34,375 nucleotides of DNA from Phycisphaerales bacterium (GTDB taxonomy: Bacteria > Planctomycetota > Phycisphaerae > WQYP01). Below are positions 27,898 to 34,375 of the stretch, piece by piece. The position numbers were made by a program, and so were the translations under genes. The stretch covers positions 1 to 34,375 of the forward strand of contig DAHVEJ010000005.1 of the NCBI GenBank assembly GCA_027313145.1. The letters are read 5' to 3'. Under the pieces are notes generated by a model, which was not told where the DNA came from, ran no database searches, and was given only the letters and a program-made list of their open reading frames with translations. Every line of letters starts with the position of its first letter. Within the stretch, counting starts at the first letter, position 1.

Positions 27898-30114
27898 ATG
27901 ACGCAGTCAAACGCGCTTGCCTTGGCCGGATCAATGCCGGATCAAAACAGCCTGTCAACCGGCCCTAAGTTGGGTTATATCCTGCGCCGGTATAAGTGGC
28001 TGATCCTCATCGGTACCTTGCTGGGACTTGTTGTCGGAGCAGGTTTGTTCCTGGCATTCAGGCAATATGATCCGCGGTGGACCGCCTATTCAATTTTTGA
28101 AGTGCGGCCCAATTTGCCAAATCCCCTGAACTCCAGGCAAAACAATGTTTACGCCGTCGATGCCGGTGTCAGCCGATTTATCAACAGTCAGGTGGTACTG
28201 GTCCGCAGTCCGGATGTGCTGCAAACCGCGTTGCAGACCAATGCCTTTCAACAAAGCGCTAAAGTCCCTTCGGAAAAAAGCTCCTGGCTGATTGCCCATT
28301 CGTCAGATCCCCTGGATTATCTGCGGAAAGATCTGGTTGTCGCCCCCATCCCCCACACCAATTTGTTTGAGGTCAGCCTCTCCTGGCATCGGCCGCAGGA
28401 AACGGCCGATCTGGTCAATGCGGTAAGCACTGTTTATCTCAATTATGTGCGTAACCAGGAACGGTCGCAGCTTTCACGCGAAGCACAAAGCGTGGCCGCC
28501 GCGGAAGCCAACATGCAGGCCAAAGTTGAAGCTCTGCAGGCCCGCGTGGAAACCTTCCGCGTAGCGCATGATGTTCCCGGCCTCATTGAACAACATACTG
28601 TTTTGGCCAACACACTGGCCACGCTTAATACCTTTGAAATTCGCTCTGAAATTCGGTCGAAGGAAGCACAGGCGGCATACGCCCAAATTAAGTCGCAAGT
28701 CGCCAACAACACCTTGCAGCTTTCGCCGGAAATGCAGCAGGTTGTCGATAATGATCCAAATCTGCGCGAATTACAACTCAATCTTATAGACCTCAAACAA
28801 TCCATTGTCGTTTCCAAGAAAACGCTGGGGGCCGGATATCGCGGCACAATCGCCTTGGAAATCCGCGAAGCCAGCCTGCAGCGACAAATCGACCAACTCA
28901 AACAAAAGCTCACAGTCCGCGCCAGACTGCAAATGCAGCAGGCCGCACAAACACGGATGCAGGCCGCAGAAGCGATGCTGGCTTCCACCCAACGTCGCGT
29001 ACAGCAGGAACAACGCCTGGTGCATGACTTGGATGCCGCGGTGCAACAATACGACAGCCTTCTGGCCAATTTGAAAACGAATCAAACCTTGCTCAATCAC
29101 CTCATTGATCGCAGCACCATGATGAATCTGCAACGCACGATTGATGAATCCAAGGTCCAACTGCGTAACTCGGCCATTGCCCCCAAGAAAATGTCCTTCC
29201 CCAAGATTTATCATTTTCTTATCGGCGGTCTGGTCTTTGGGCTGTTGCTGTCTTTTGGTTTGGCGTATCTGGTGGAAATTACCAACACCCGGGTTAACAC
29301 CCCACGCGATGTCACCGGAGTCATGCGGCTACCCCTGTTGGGCTTTATCCCGGATCATGCCGATGACCCCCTGTTAAGCGGCAGTCCCATGATGAGCGTG
29401 CGCAACTCCCCGGCCTCCATGACCGCGGAGTCGTTTCGGCAAATTCGCGGGCGACTGGCGGCGTCCGCCTCAGATCGGCCCATCCAAACACTGCTGGTGG
29501 CGAGCTTCTCGCCGGGCGGCGGAGCCAGTACGGTGGCCAGCAATCTGGCAAACAGTATTGCGATCAGCGATATGAAAGTGCTTCTGGTGGACGCTAATTT
29601 CTACCGCCCCACCCTGCAAAGCGTTTATCCATTTGTGCCGGAAATTGGCTTAGCCGATGTTCTGGCGGGCCGCGCTATACTGGATCAAGCCATTGCGCAG
29701 TCGCCGGAAGTACCGGCCCTGCACGTCTTAGGGTGCGGATCACGGTCTAAACTACCGACGGAACTTACAGATCATCGCGCGTTCCCGGATGTTCTGGCGC
29801 AGATGAAAACCCAGTTTGATATGATCATTTTTGACGGCGCTCCCCTCACCTTTGTAGCCGATTCCATTAATCTTGCATCACGTGTCGATGGCGTGATCGC
29901 TGTACTGCGGGCCGGCATGATTACCCGCGGCACGGTCGGGCGTATCCGCGAACAACTGCGGCAAGTCCGGGCAAACCTTATCGGTATTGTCCTGAACGCG
30001 GCACAGACTTACAGTGCCGGCTACTTCCGGCAGAATTACCGTACATTCTTTGAATACGCGGGTTCCGCCACGCCCGCCGCTCGCCCGGCCGATAAGACAC
30101 TGCCGGGGGCATAA
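27898..30114 (+). CDS. Wzz/Wzc-like polysaccharide co-polymerase with degenerate BY-kinase domain
   Basis: Proteins of this family set chain length and drive export of exopolysaccharide at the inner membrane. The 738-residue protein has membrane helix 1 (about 34-54), a Wzz-type periplasmic domain, a long coiled coil (about 190-390), membrane helix 2 (about 435-455) and a cytoplasmic BY-kinase-like domain. In that domain the Walker A region reads PGGGAST (539-545), with Ala543 where the invariant Lys should be. Walker A' reads VDAN, with Asn567 replacing the second Asp. Walker B keeps Asp646. A C-terminal tyrosine cluster remains (Tyr705, 709, 714, 720). The fold and tyrosines are therefore kept, but ATP hydrolysis is probably impaired. 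No separate kinase gene is in the locus. An AAAGGGA site precedes the ATG. Confidence 0.88.
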   Translation: MTQSNALALAGSMPDQNSLSTGPKLGYILRRYKWLILIGTLLGLVVGAGLFLAFRQYDPRWTAYSIFEVRPNLPNPLNSRQNNVYAVDAGVSRFINSQVVLVRSPDVLQTALQTNAFQQSAKVPSEKSSWLIAHSSDPLDYLRKDLVVAPIPHTNLFEVSLSWHRPQETADLVNAVSTVYLNYVRNQERSQLSREAQSVAAAEANMQAKVEALQARVETFRVAHDVPGLIEQHTVLANTLATLNTFEIRSEIRSKEAQAAYAQIKSQVANNTLQLSPEMQQVVDNDPNLRELQLNLIDLKQSIVVSKKTLGAGYRGTIALEIREASLQRQIDQLKQKLTVRARLQMQQAAQTRMQAAEAMLASTQRRVQQEQRLVHDLDAAVQQYDSLLANLKTNQTLLNHLIDRSTMMNLQRTIDESKVQLRNSAIAPKKMSFPKIYHFLIGGLVFGLLLSFGLAYLVEITNTRVNTPRDVTGVMRLPLLGFIPDHADDPLLSGSPMMSVRNSPASMTAESFRQIRGRLAASASDRPIQTLLVASFSPGGGASTVASNLANSIAISDMKVLLVDANFYRPTLQSVYPFVPEIGLADVLAGRAILDQAIAQSPEVPALHVLGCGSRSKLPTELTDHRAFPDVLAQMKTQFDMIIFDGAPLTFVADSINLASRVDGVIAVLRAGMITRGTVGRIREQLRQVRANLIGIVLNAAQTYSAGYFRQNYRTFFEYAGSATPAARPADKTLPGA

Positions 30115-30436
30115 GACACGGCGTGGCAATATTTCCCGGCGGGCGACAAAATCGCCGGCATTAATGCCGGCGCTAAGAGAATGGTGCGTCTTGGAAACCC
30201 GCCCCCCCAAGGGCCTGCCCGCATTTATTGCCGAGGGCATAAAACGCATAAAACTTATCCACGCTTGAACATAAAGCCCCTTGCCATGACAATGTATCAG
30301 ACGTTGGGCTGGAACTCCTGACTTTTGCTTCCGTATTTGCGGCTGCAACTGGCGGGAACCGGTTGGAAAGGCCTGTCGCTTTTTTTACCGGAGTGCCGGC
30401 AGGGAGAACCAGCCACGCTGATGCGGAGTTTTTGCC
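30115..30436. other. Intergenic region with perfect palindrome
   Basis: About 320 bp without a gene. GGCGA/TCGCC (30142-30146 with 30152-30156) overlaps the 20-bp perfect palindrome CGCCGGCATTAATGCCGGCG (30153-30172). These lie 28-58 bp after the Wzz-kinase stop and may end its transcript, although no U-tract follows. The rest has no clear promoter. GGAG at 30425-30428 is the ribosome binding site of the HNH gene. Confidence 0.45.
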
Positions 30437-31072
30437 GTGGCAGAAACCTATCCACCTTCCGGCTTGTCCTGTAATGTGCTGGTACTTAACCGCCTGTATA
30501 TGGCCGTGCGCGTGGTGAATGCCCGCCGGGCCTTTACCCTGTTGTGTAAGAATATCGCGGAAGTCATTTCCGTTGAGAATGGCAACTATTTTTCCTACGA
30601 CATAGAATCCTGGACGGAAATTTCCCAGCTTAAAGCGCAGTTTGAACGCGACAGCCATGACTTTGTCCGCACGGTGCGTTATGAGTTGGCTGTGCCGCGC
30701 ATCATCCGTCTGCTGGGTTATGATCGCCTGCCCCGGCAGGACGTAAAACTTAACCGCCGCAATATTTACGCCCGCGACCACGGTGCCTGCCAGTATTGCC
30801 GTCGTAAATTTCCAACCAGTGAACTGTCGCTGGACCATGTGGTGCCGCGCGCGTTGGGCGGGAAAACCATCTGGGAGAATTTGGTATGCGCCTGTGTCTA
30901 TTGCAACGCCCGCAAGGGCGGCCGCACGCCCCATCAGGCGGGCATGCACCTGCTTAAGCCACCGATTAAACCCCGGCGCAACCCGGTAATCAACGTCCGG
31001 CTGGAATCCGACAAATATGCCACATGGAAACATTTCCTCGACCACGCCTATTGGAGCGTGGAACTGAAATAA
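30437..31072 (+). CDS. HNH endonuclease
   Basis: The 211-residue protein is an HNH-family nuclease of the type with an N-terminal domain (VLVLNRLYMAVRVVNARRAFTLL, about 14-36). Zinc-binding pairs are at Cys118/Cys121 (CQYC) and Cys153/Cys156 (CVYC). The catalytic core is LDHVVPR (Asp133, His134), Asn148 and Asn157-Lys160. Full-length relatives are common in planctomycetes and cyanobacteria, but their biological role is not established to my knowledge. The start is GTG at 30437, eight bases after GGAG. The last 247 bp, including the stop, are repeated at 31972-32218 beyond the toxin-antitoxin genes. The gene itself looks intact, but its 3' end may have been replaced during that event. Confidence 0.88.
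   Translation: MAETYPPSGLSCNVLVLNRLYMAVRVVNARRAFTLLCKNIAEVISVENGNYFSYDIESWTEISQLKAQFERDSHDFVRTVRYELAVPRIIRLLGYDRLPRQDVKLNRRNIYARDHGACQYCRRKFPTSELSLDHVVPRALGGKTIWENLVCACVYCNARKGGRTPHQAGMHLLKPPIKPRRNPVINVRLESDKYATWKHFLDHAYWSVELK
30826..31072 (+). repeat. 247-bp direct repeat, copy 1 (3' end of HNH gene)
   Basis: This segment matches 31972-32218 base for base except at six positions (97.6%) and with no gaps. The repeat ends exactly at the stop codon on both sides. The flanking sequences are unrelated. Spacing between copies is 1146 bp. Confidence 0.95.
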
Positions 31073-31147
31073 CAGTGGATGACGGAATTTGCGGTTAAAG
31101 TACGCAAGCTGGAATAACCCATCAATGGTTCAATCTGGTAATAGAGG

Positions 31148-31549
31148 TTACAAAGTCCATGGATTTACCACGGGTAGGCCAATATCCGCGAAATCCGCCT
31201 CGTTGCGGGTGACAAGTGTAAGTCGATGAACGATGGCCGTGGCGGCGATCAACGCGTCCACCGTGGGCCTGGGCCGAATTGCGGCAAGCTGTCCCCATTC
31301 CACGGCGACGGCCTGAGAAATCGGTAAAATCCGGTTCGCATAATCAAGTCGGAGTCGATCCAACCAGCGATACAGACTTTGACCCGCAGTCGGGTCCTTT
31401 CGCCCCTTTATTGCCGCGCCCTTGGCGATCTCGCCAACCGTCAATACGCTAAGAAAACAAGATTCCGGATCGGCACTCTTAAGCCAGCCAATGGCCGGCG
31501 CGGAACCACCGCGCGCTTCGGAGATGATGTTGGTATCGATAAGATACAT
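31148..31549 (-). CDS. vapC: VapC-like PIN-domain toxin
   Basis: The 133-residue PIN-domain ribonuclease is the toxic part of a type II toxin-antitoxin pair. VapC toxins usually cut tRNA or rRNA. The acidic site residues are Asp5 (MYLIDTN), Glu40 (VGEI), Asp98 (VDALIAATA) and Asp119 (RNEADF), all in family positions. The order of strands and the final LPVVNPW are like FitB/VapC. The start ATG overlaps the antitoxin stop by one base (TGATG), so translation is coupled. The pair sits between the two copies of the HNH 3' end. Confidence 0.93.
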   Translation of the reverse strand: MYLIDTNIISEARGGSAPAIGWLKSADPESCFLSVLTVGEIAKGAAIKGRKDPTAGQSLYRWLDRLRLDYANRILPISQAVAVEWGQLAAIRPRPTVDALIAATAIVHRLTLVTRNEADFADIGLPVVNPWTL

Positions 31550-31803
31550 CAGAGCTCCACATCACGGGGAATATCGCGAACCCGGTCATTGATGCTGTTG
31601 ACAACATCCTCCGGCCAAGGCTCACCCGACAATAAAAACTTGGTTAAGCCGCTTTTTTTGCTCACCAATGCCGTGTAATCTTTGTTTGACAGAACCACAA
31701 CATTAGGTTTGCCATGGACGGTAACGGTTTGTGGCCCTTCGGTGCAGGCACGGCGTACCAATTCACTAAATTTCATTTTAGCATGCTGCAGTTGCCACTC
31801 CAT
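31549..31803 (-). CDS. Phd/YefM-family antitoxin
   Basis: The 84-residue antitoxin has the Phd/YefM N-terminal DNA-binding and dimerisation fold (WQLQHAKMKFSELVRRACTEGPQTVTVHGK, then VVVLSNKDY). Its C-terminal tail is toxin-binding and rich in Asp, Glu and Arg (PWPEDVVNSINDRV). It neutralises the PIN toxin and probably represses the operon. GGAG lies seven bases before the ATG (31801-31803). A promoter and repeat elements lie just upstream. Confidence 0.92.
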   Translation of the reverse strand: MEWQLQHAKMKFSELVRRACTEGPQTVTVHGKPNVVVLSNKDYTALVSKKSGLTKFLLSGEPWPEDVVNSINDRVRDIPRDVEL

Positions 31804-31814
31804 AGCCTAACTCC

Positions 31815-31863
31815 TGTCTAGTGTGTCTAGTCAGAATTATAGCACTCAAATATAAATATTCAA
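31815..31863 (-). promoter_or_regulatory. Toxin-antitoxin promoter and operator
   Basis: On the minus strand, TTGAAT (31858-31863), a 16-nt spacer and a perfect TATAAT (31836-31841) preceded by TGC form an extended -10 promoter. Immediately downstream, TGTCTAGTGTGTCTAGT (plus strand, 31815-31831) contains two tandem GTCTAGT units. This is a likely binding site for autorepression by the antitoxin or the complex. Confidence 0.65.
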
Positions 31864-31897
31864 TCAGCCCAGGTTGATCTCGAGTCAGCGAACGTGC

Positions 31898-31951
31898 CCG
31901 CATAAACATTCAGGCCCCTTGGAGACTGATAATCGGCCTATTTTTATGCGG
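31898..31951. repeat. Two-step hairpin between the TA promoter and the HNH fragment
   Basis: CCGCATAAA (31898-31906) pairs with TTTATGCGG (31943-31951), and inside it AGGCC (31912-31916) pairs with GGCCT (31935-31939) around an 18-nt loop. It ends 20 bp before the duplicated HNH fragment, so it could mark the end of the inserted unit. Confidence 0.45.
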
Positions 31952-31971
31952 AAGCCGTCATGGCTGCTCCC

Positions 31972-32218
31972 GTCGCTGGACCATGTGGTGCCGCGCGCGT
32001 TGGGCGGGAAAACCATCTGGGAGAATTTGGTATGCGCCTGTGTCTATTGCAACGCCCGCAAGGGCGGCCGCACGCCGCATCAGGTGGGCATGCACCTGCT
32101 TAAGCCACCGATTAAACCCCGGCGCAACCCGGTGATCAACGTCCGGCTGGAATCCGACAAATATGCCACATGGAAACATTTCCTCGACCACGCCTATTGG
32201 AACGTGGAACTCAAATAG
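31972..32218 (+). pseudogene. HNH endonuclease 3' fragment (direct repeat copy 2)
   Basis: This is a truncated copy of the HNH gene from the codon before SLDHVVPR to the stop. It keeps the His, Asn and second Cys pair but lacks the N-terminal domain and the first CxxC, so it cannot be a normal zinc-stabilised HNH domain. Compared with copy 1 it has six substitutions. Four are silent, including the stop changing from TAA to TAG. The two that change the protein are Ala to Val and Ser to Asn. Preserved frame and mostly silent change suggest it came from a functional allele and has not decayed for long. The upstream frame can be read from 31874, but that would fuse unrelated residues and has no good start signal. 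Confidence 0.9.
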
Positions 32219-32410
32219 CTTCCACTAAAGAAGCGGCCACCGGGCGCACGAATCCGGAACTTGAAATCAGGAACCTGCAAGTCTTTGGAAGCGATGTCGC
32301 CGCTGTTTTACCGGACGGGGAAATCTTTTGGCCACAGCACGTCTGCCATTACTGCATATTTTGAATTTACGGACTCGCGGTGCTATTAACCGGAAGCTCC
32401 GGCTACGCCC

Positions 32411-32451
32411 ATAAAACAGCGTGAGGCCTGGCATAAAGCCAGGCCTCACGC
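32411..32451 (-). terminator. Terminator of the porin gene
   Basis: A perfect 14-bp inverted repeat GCGTGAGGCCTGGC / GCCAGGCCTCACGC with a 5-nt loop (32419-32451) lies 35 bases after the porin stop. On the minus strand it is followed by TGTTTTAT. Confidence 0.9.
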
Positions 32452-32486
32452 ATAGCGGAATAGAGGATTTGCTATCCCAATTTGGG

Positions 32487-33941
32487 TTAGAACTTGAACT
32501 GGAACTGGATCTGGCCGATCCAATCATTAGAACCAGCAGTGGTTCCAAGGTTCGAGTTGGTGTACTGGGCATCCTGCACATAAGTGACCGCAGCCTGAAT
32601 CTTGGCATTCTCGCCGAAGATATAATAATTCAAGCCACCGGTGGCTTCGTATTGATGCTGGCTGGTGCGGTTGTACATAAGCTCACCATATCGCCCGGCG
32701 ATTTCCCATTTGTGCGGAACCAGAAAATAACCCGCTTCAACGTAATAACCGGTTTCAAACAAGGAGCTGTGCCCGGTGCCTATCAGGCTTGTTCCGGGAG
32801 CACCATCAATGTTCTGGGCATACAGGGCGCTATTGAACGCGAACCCACGGTATTTGGCATGCGCATCAACCGTGAAGCGCGTCAAATTTCCGTTTAAGGT
32901 TCCGATCCCGGCGGGAGCGGTCGTGCTGCCGGGGGTAAAGGACGCAAACGGATTCTGGGATTCATAACCGGCGGCTGCGCCGATCAACCAAGCCAAGTGC
33001 TTATGCCACTCAATATCCGGCGAATCGTTGAAATCGGAAATTCTGCCCGCTCCCGCAAAATTGATCCGGCCATAGACCGCCGGGCGATTTCCAAAGTGTC
33101 CACCCGGACCAACGTTGCCGTTGTCCTGTGAGGTCGAGCCATTGTTCAACTGAATCTCGTAGCTGAATGTATGGGGGACAAGCTGTCCTTCCAGATCAAC
33201 CGCATCAGAACGAACCGGATCAAACGGAGCTTCAGCAACCGCGAAATCAGGGAATTCCGTTCCGGAGGAGAAATATTCCACATGGGTAAAGGGAACCAGC
33301 ATGGAGCCTGCCCGCACGATAACCGCCGGGCTGAATTTATAGCCAGCCCAGGTATCAAGAATGGCAAAAGCGTTGTTGTTGCCGACGGTTGCGCCGGAGA
33401 TTCCTGTTTGGAAATCACCGGAAATGCAATAGATAAAATTCTTGAACACATTGCCGGACAGTATCAGGCGTGCCCGGCGGAAATTAAATCCGCTGGTATT
33501 GTAATTGGTATTGGGTGCATGCCCTTCCGCGCCGGCATAACTGTACCGGAACTGCAGATAGCCGTTGATGGTCAAAGTGAACGCTTTATTTGGGGTGCGG
33601 ATAAAAAAGCCGTTGTCGTAGCCGGCCTGGAGCTGATGATCCATGTACTGCGATTGGGATTTGGAATTGTTCAACACTTCCTGAACAATGGCCTTGACCT
33701 GCGCGGCGCTTTCAACGCTGTCGCTGGTCTTCTGTTCCTTAGCCTTCAAGGCCGCCACCTGAGCCTGCAGGGATTGTAACTCCGCCTGTACCTGCGCGGG
33801 CGTCATGGTGCTGGTGGTTGCCGGGGCGGTGCTGGTCGCCGCTCCCATGGCCGTGCCCGCCAGACTGGCTCCCGCCAAAAGCGCCGCCACACAGGCTCGC
33901 TTACTAAATTGATTCGATACTCTGCCGATCCATGCTTCCAT
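32487..33941 (-). CDS. Outer-membrane porin, OprO/OprP-like
   Basis: The 484-residue protein has a Sec signal peptide: a positively charged start, a hydrophobic stretch about 16-31, and likely cleavage near residues 33-35 (AMG-A). A short coiled coil follows (about 45-80, VQAELQSLQAQVAALKAKEQ), which may hold the trimer or reach the cell wall. The rest is beta-barrel with alternating aromatic strands such as FTLTINGYLQFRYSY and FNFRRARLILSGNVF, typical of the phosphate-selective porin O/P family. The last strand WIGQIQFQFKF ends in Phe, the outer-membrane insertion signal. Phosphate specificity cannot be claimed from the sequence. AAGGAG precedes the ATG. Start, signal peptide and strong terminator indicate a single-gene transcript. 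Confidence 0.9.
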   Translation of the reverse strand: MEAWIGRVSNQFSKRACVAALLAGASLAGTAMGAATSTAPATTSTMTPAQVQAELQSLQAQVAALKAKEQKTSDSVESAAQVKAIVQEVLNNSKSQSQYMDHQLQAGYDNGFFIRTPNKAFTLTINGYLQFRYSYAGAEGHAPNTNYNTSGFNFRRARLILSGNVFKNFIYCISGDFQTGISGATVGNNNAFAILDTWAGYKFSPAVIVRAGSMLVPFTHVEYFSSGTEFPDFAVAEAPFDPVRSDAVDLEGQLVPHTFSYEIQLNNGSTSQDNGNVGPGGHFGNRPAVYGRINFAGAGRISDFNDSPDIEWHKHLAWLIGAAAGYESQNPFASFTPGSTTAPAGIGTLNGNLTRFTVDAHAKYRGFAFNSALYAQNIDGAPGTSLIGTGHSSLFETGYYVEAGYFLVPHKWEIAGRYGELMYNRTSQHQYEATGGLNYYIFGENAKIQAAVTYVQDAQYTNSNLGTTAGSNDWIGQIQFQFKF

Positions 33942-34157
33942 AACCTGTTCTCCTTAAAAAGAGCCTCAAAACAAACGCGGCGGCGATTGGCGACTCCGCC
34001 GCGACACAACCACAAAGAGCCTGCATTATCCGGAGAATTGTTAGCAGTCCATGAAGATGGCGCTGAAGATTTGATAAACTATACGCACCGGGGCGGACCG
34101 GGGAAATATTTCCAATTCCCTAGCGCCGGCCATGCGCAATGTTAATATTCGGCACTG

Positions 34158-34375
34158 TCAATGATGAAAATGGCCGAAGACTGGTACGCCGATGAAGTGA
34201 ATTATGAGCCAGACCAGAACCGCCGCAAAGGAAAAGAGTTCCACCATCGCCAGCACCCGGCATAACAGATTGGTCCACAATGCGACAAACGAATCGTCCG
34301 CATGTAACTCCGCATAGCGGTTAAATCCGTATATGCCCAACCCGCCGCTCAATGTCGCAATACCCGCCAACACCA
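34158..34375 (-). CDS. Membrane protein, partial at the right edge
   Basis: Seventy-one or more residues are visible and the reading frame continues past the right edge, so the true start is probably outside the window. A GTG at 34371-34373 is only a possible internal start. There are two hydrophobic segments, MLAGIATLSGGLGIYGF and a longer one (VLAMVELFSFAAVLVWLIIHFIGV). The protein ends VFGHFHH. I do not recognise the family. It has the same direction as the porin, which follows 216 bp downstream. Confidence 0.55.
   Translation of the reverse strand, partial: VLAGIATLSGGLGIYGFNRYAELHADDSFVALWTNLLCRVLAMVELFSFAAVLVWLIIHFIGVPVFGHFHH

Noticed and set aside
28443-29069. Minus-strand Cys/Ser/Arg-rich frame of 208 codons
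   Set aside because: It is the antisense of the coiled-coil part of the Wzz-like protein.
19448-30114. PEP-CTERM substrate protein in the exosortase locus
   Set aside because: None of the genes ends in a Pro-Glu-Pro motif followed by a membrane helix and basic tail.
30173-31045. Minus-strand open frame of 290 codons
   Set aside because: It is antisense to the HNH gene, whose zinc and catalytic motifs are intact. The same mirror frame recurs over the duplicated fragment.
33171-33779. Plus-strand open frame of 202 codons
   Set aside because: It is antisense to the porin, which has a signal peptide, beta strands and a terminal Phe.

Overview
The window most likely comes from a planctomycete, probably of the class Phycisphaerae. 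This is inference from several features together. A 23S-5S rRNA unit stands alone without a 16S gene beside it, and its 5S is only about 107 nt. There is a pseudopilin with a C-terminal H-x9-(D/G) type motif, an exosortase/EpsI exopolysaccharide locus, an McsA/McsB pair and an HNH nuclease of a type common in this phylum. Base composition is moderate and genes lie on both strands.

Layout. Positions 1-5000 hold a tRNA-Arg(UCU) with its own terminator and the 2-oxoglutarate dehydrogenase genes sucA and sucB, all on the minus strand. Two related palindromic intergenic repeats lie on either side of sucA. Positions 5540-6890 hold a strongly folded leader, a type IV pseudopilin-like gene and an excellent terminator. 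Positions 7100-11730 hold a polytopic membrane protein on plus, converging on a minus-strand pair made of a polytopic GT-C-like protein and a family 2 glycosyltransferase. Positions 11870-15890 hold the minus-strand 23S-5S unit with tandem promoters, boxB/boxA-like antitermination signals, two nested processing stems and a terminator. Positions 16035-19091 hold gmd, mcsA and mcsB on plus.

Positions 19448-30114 form an exopolysaccharide/exosortase locus on plus. It encodes a Wza-like outer-membrane export lipoprotein, an exosortase with the Cys/Arg/His triad, an overlapping EpsI-family protein, a 1555-residue TPR protein, and a Wzz/BY-kinase fusion behind its own promoter. The likely flow is sugar nucleotide supply (gmd may contribute), polymer length control by the Wzz-like protein, passage through the TPR scaffold and outer-membrane export channel, and exosortase processing of PEP-CTERM-type substrates, none of which is encoded here. 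The kinase half of the Wzz fusion has lost the Walker A lysine.

Positions 30115-34375 form an accessory stretch. An HNH endonuclease gene is followed by a Phd/VapC toxin-antitoxin pair and then by a second, 97.6% identical copy of the last 247 bp of the HNH gene. The layout resembles a small inserted element that duplicated the 3' end of its target gene. A minus-strand OprO/OprP-like porin with a perfect terminator and a partial membrane protein complete the window.
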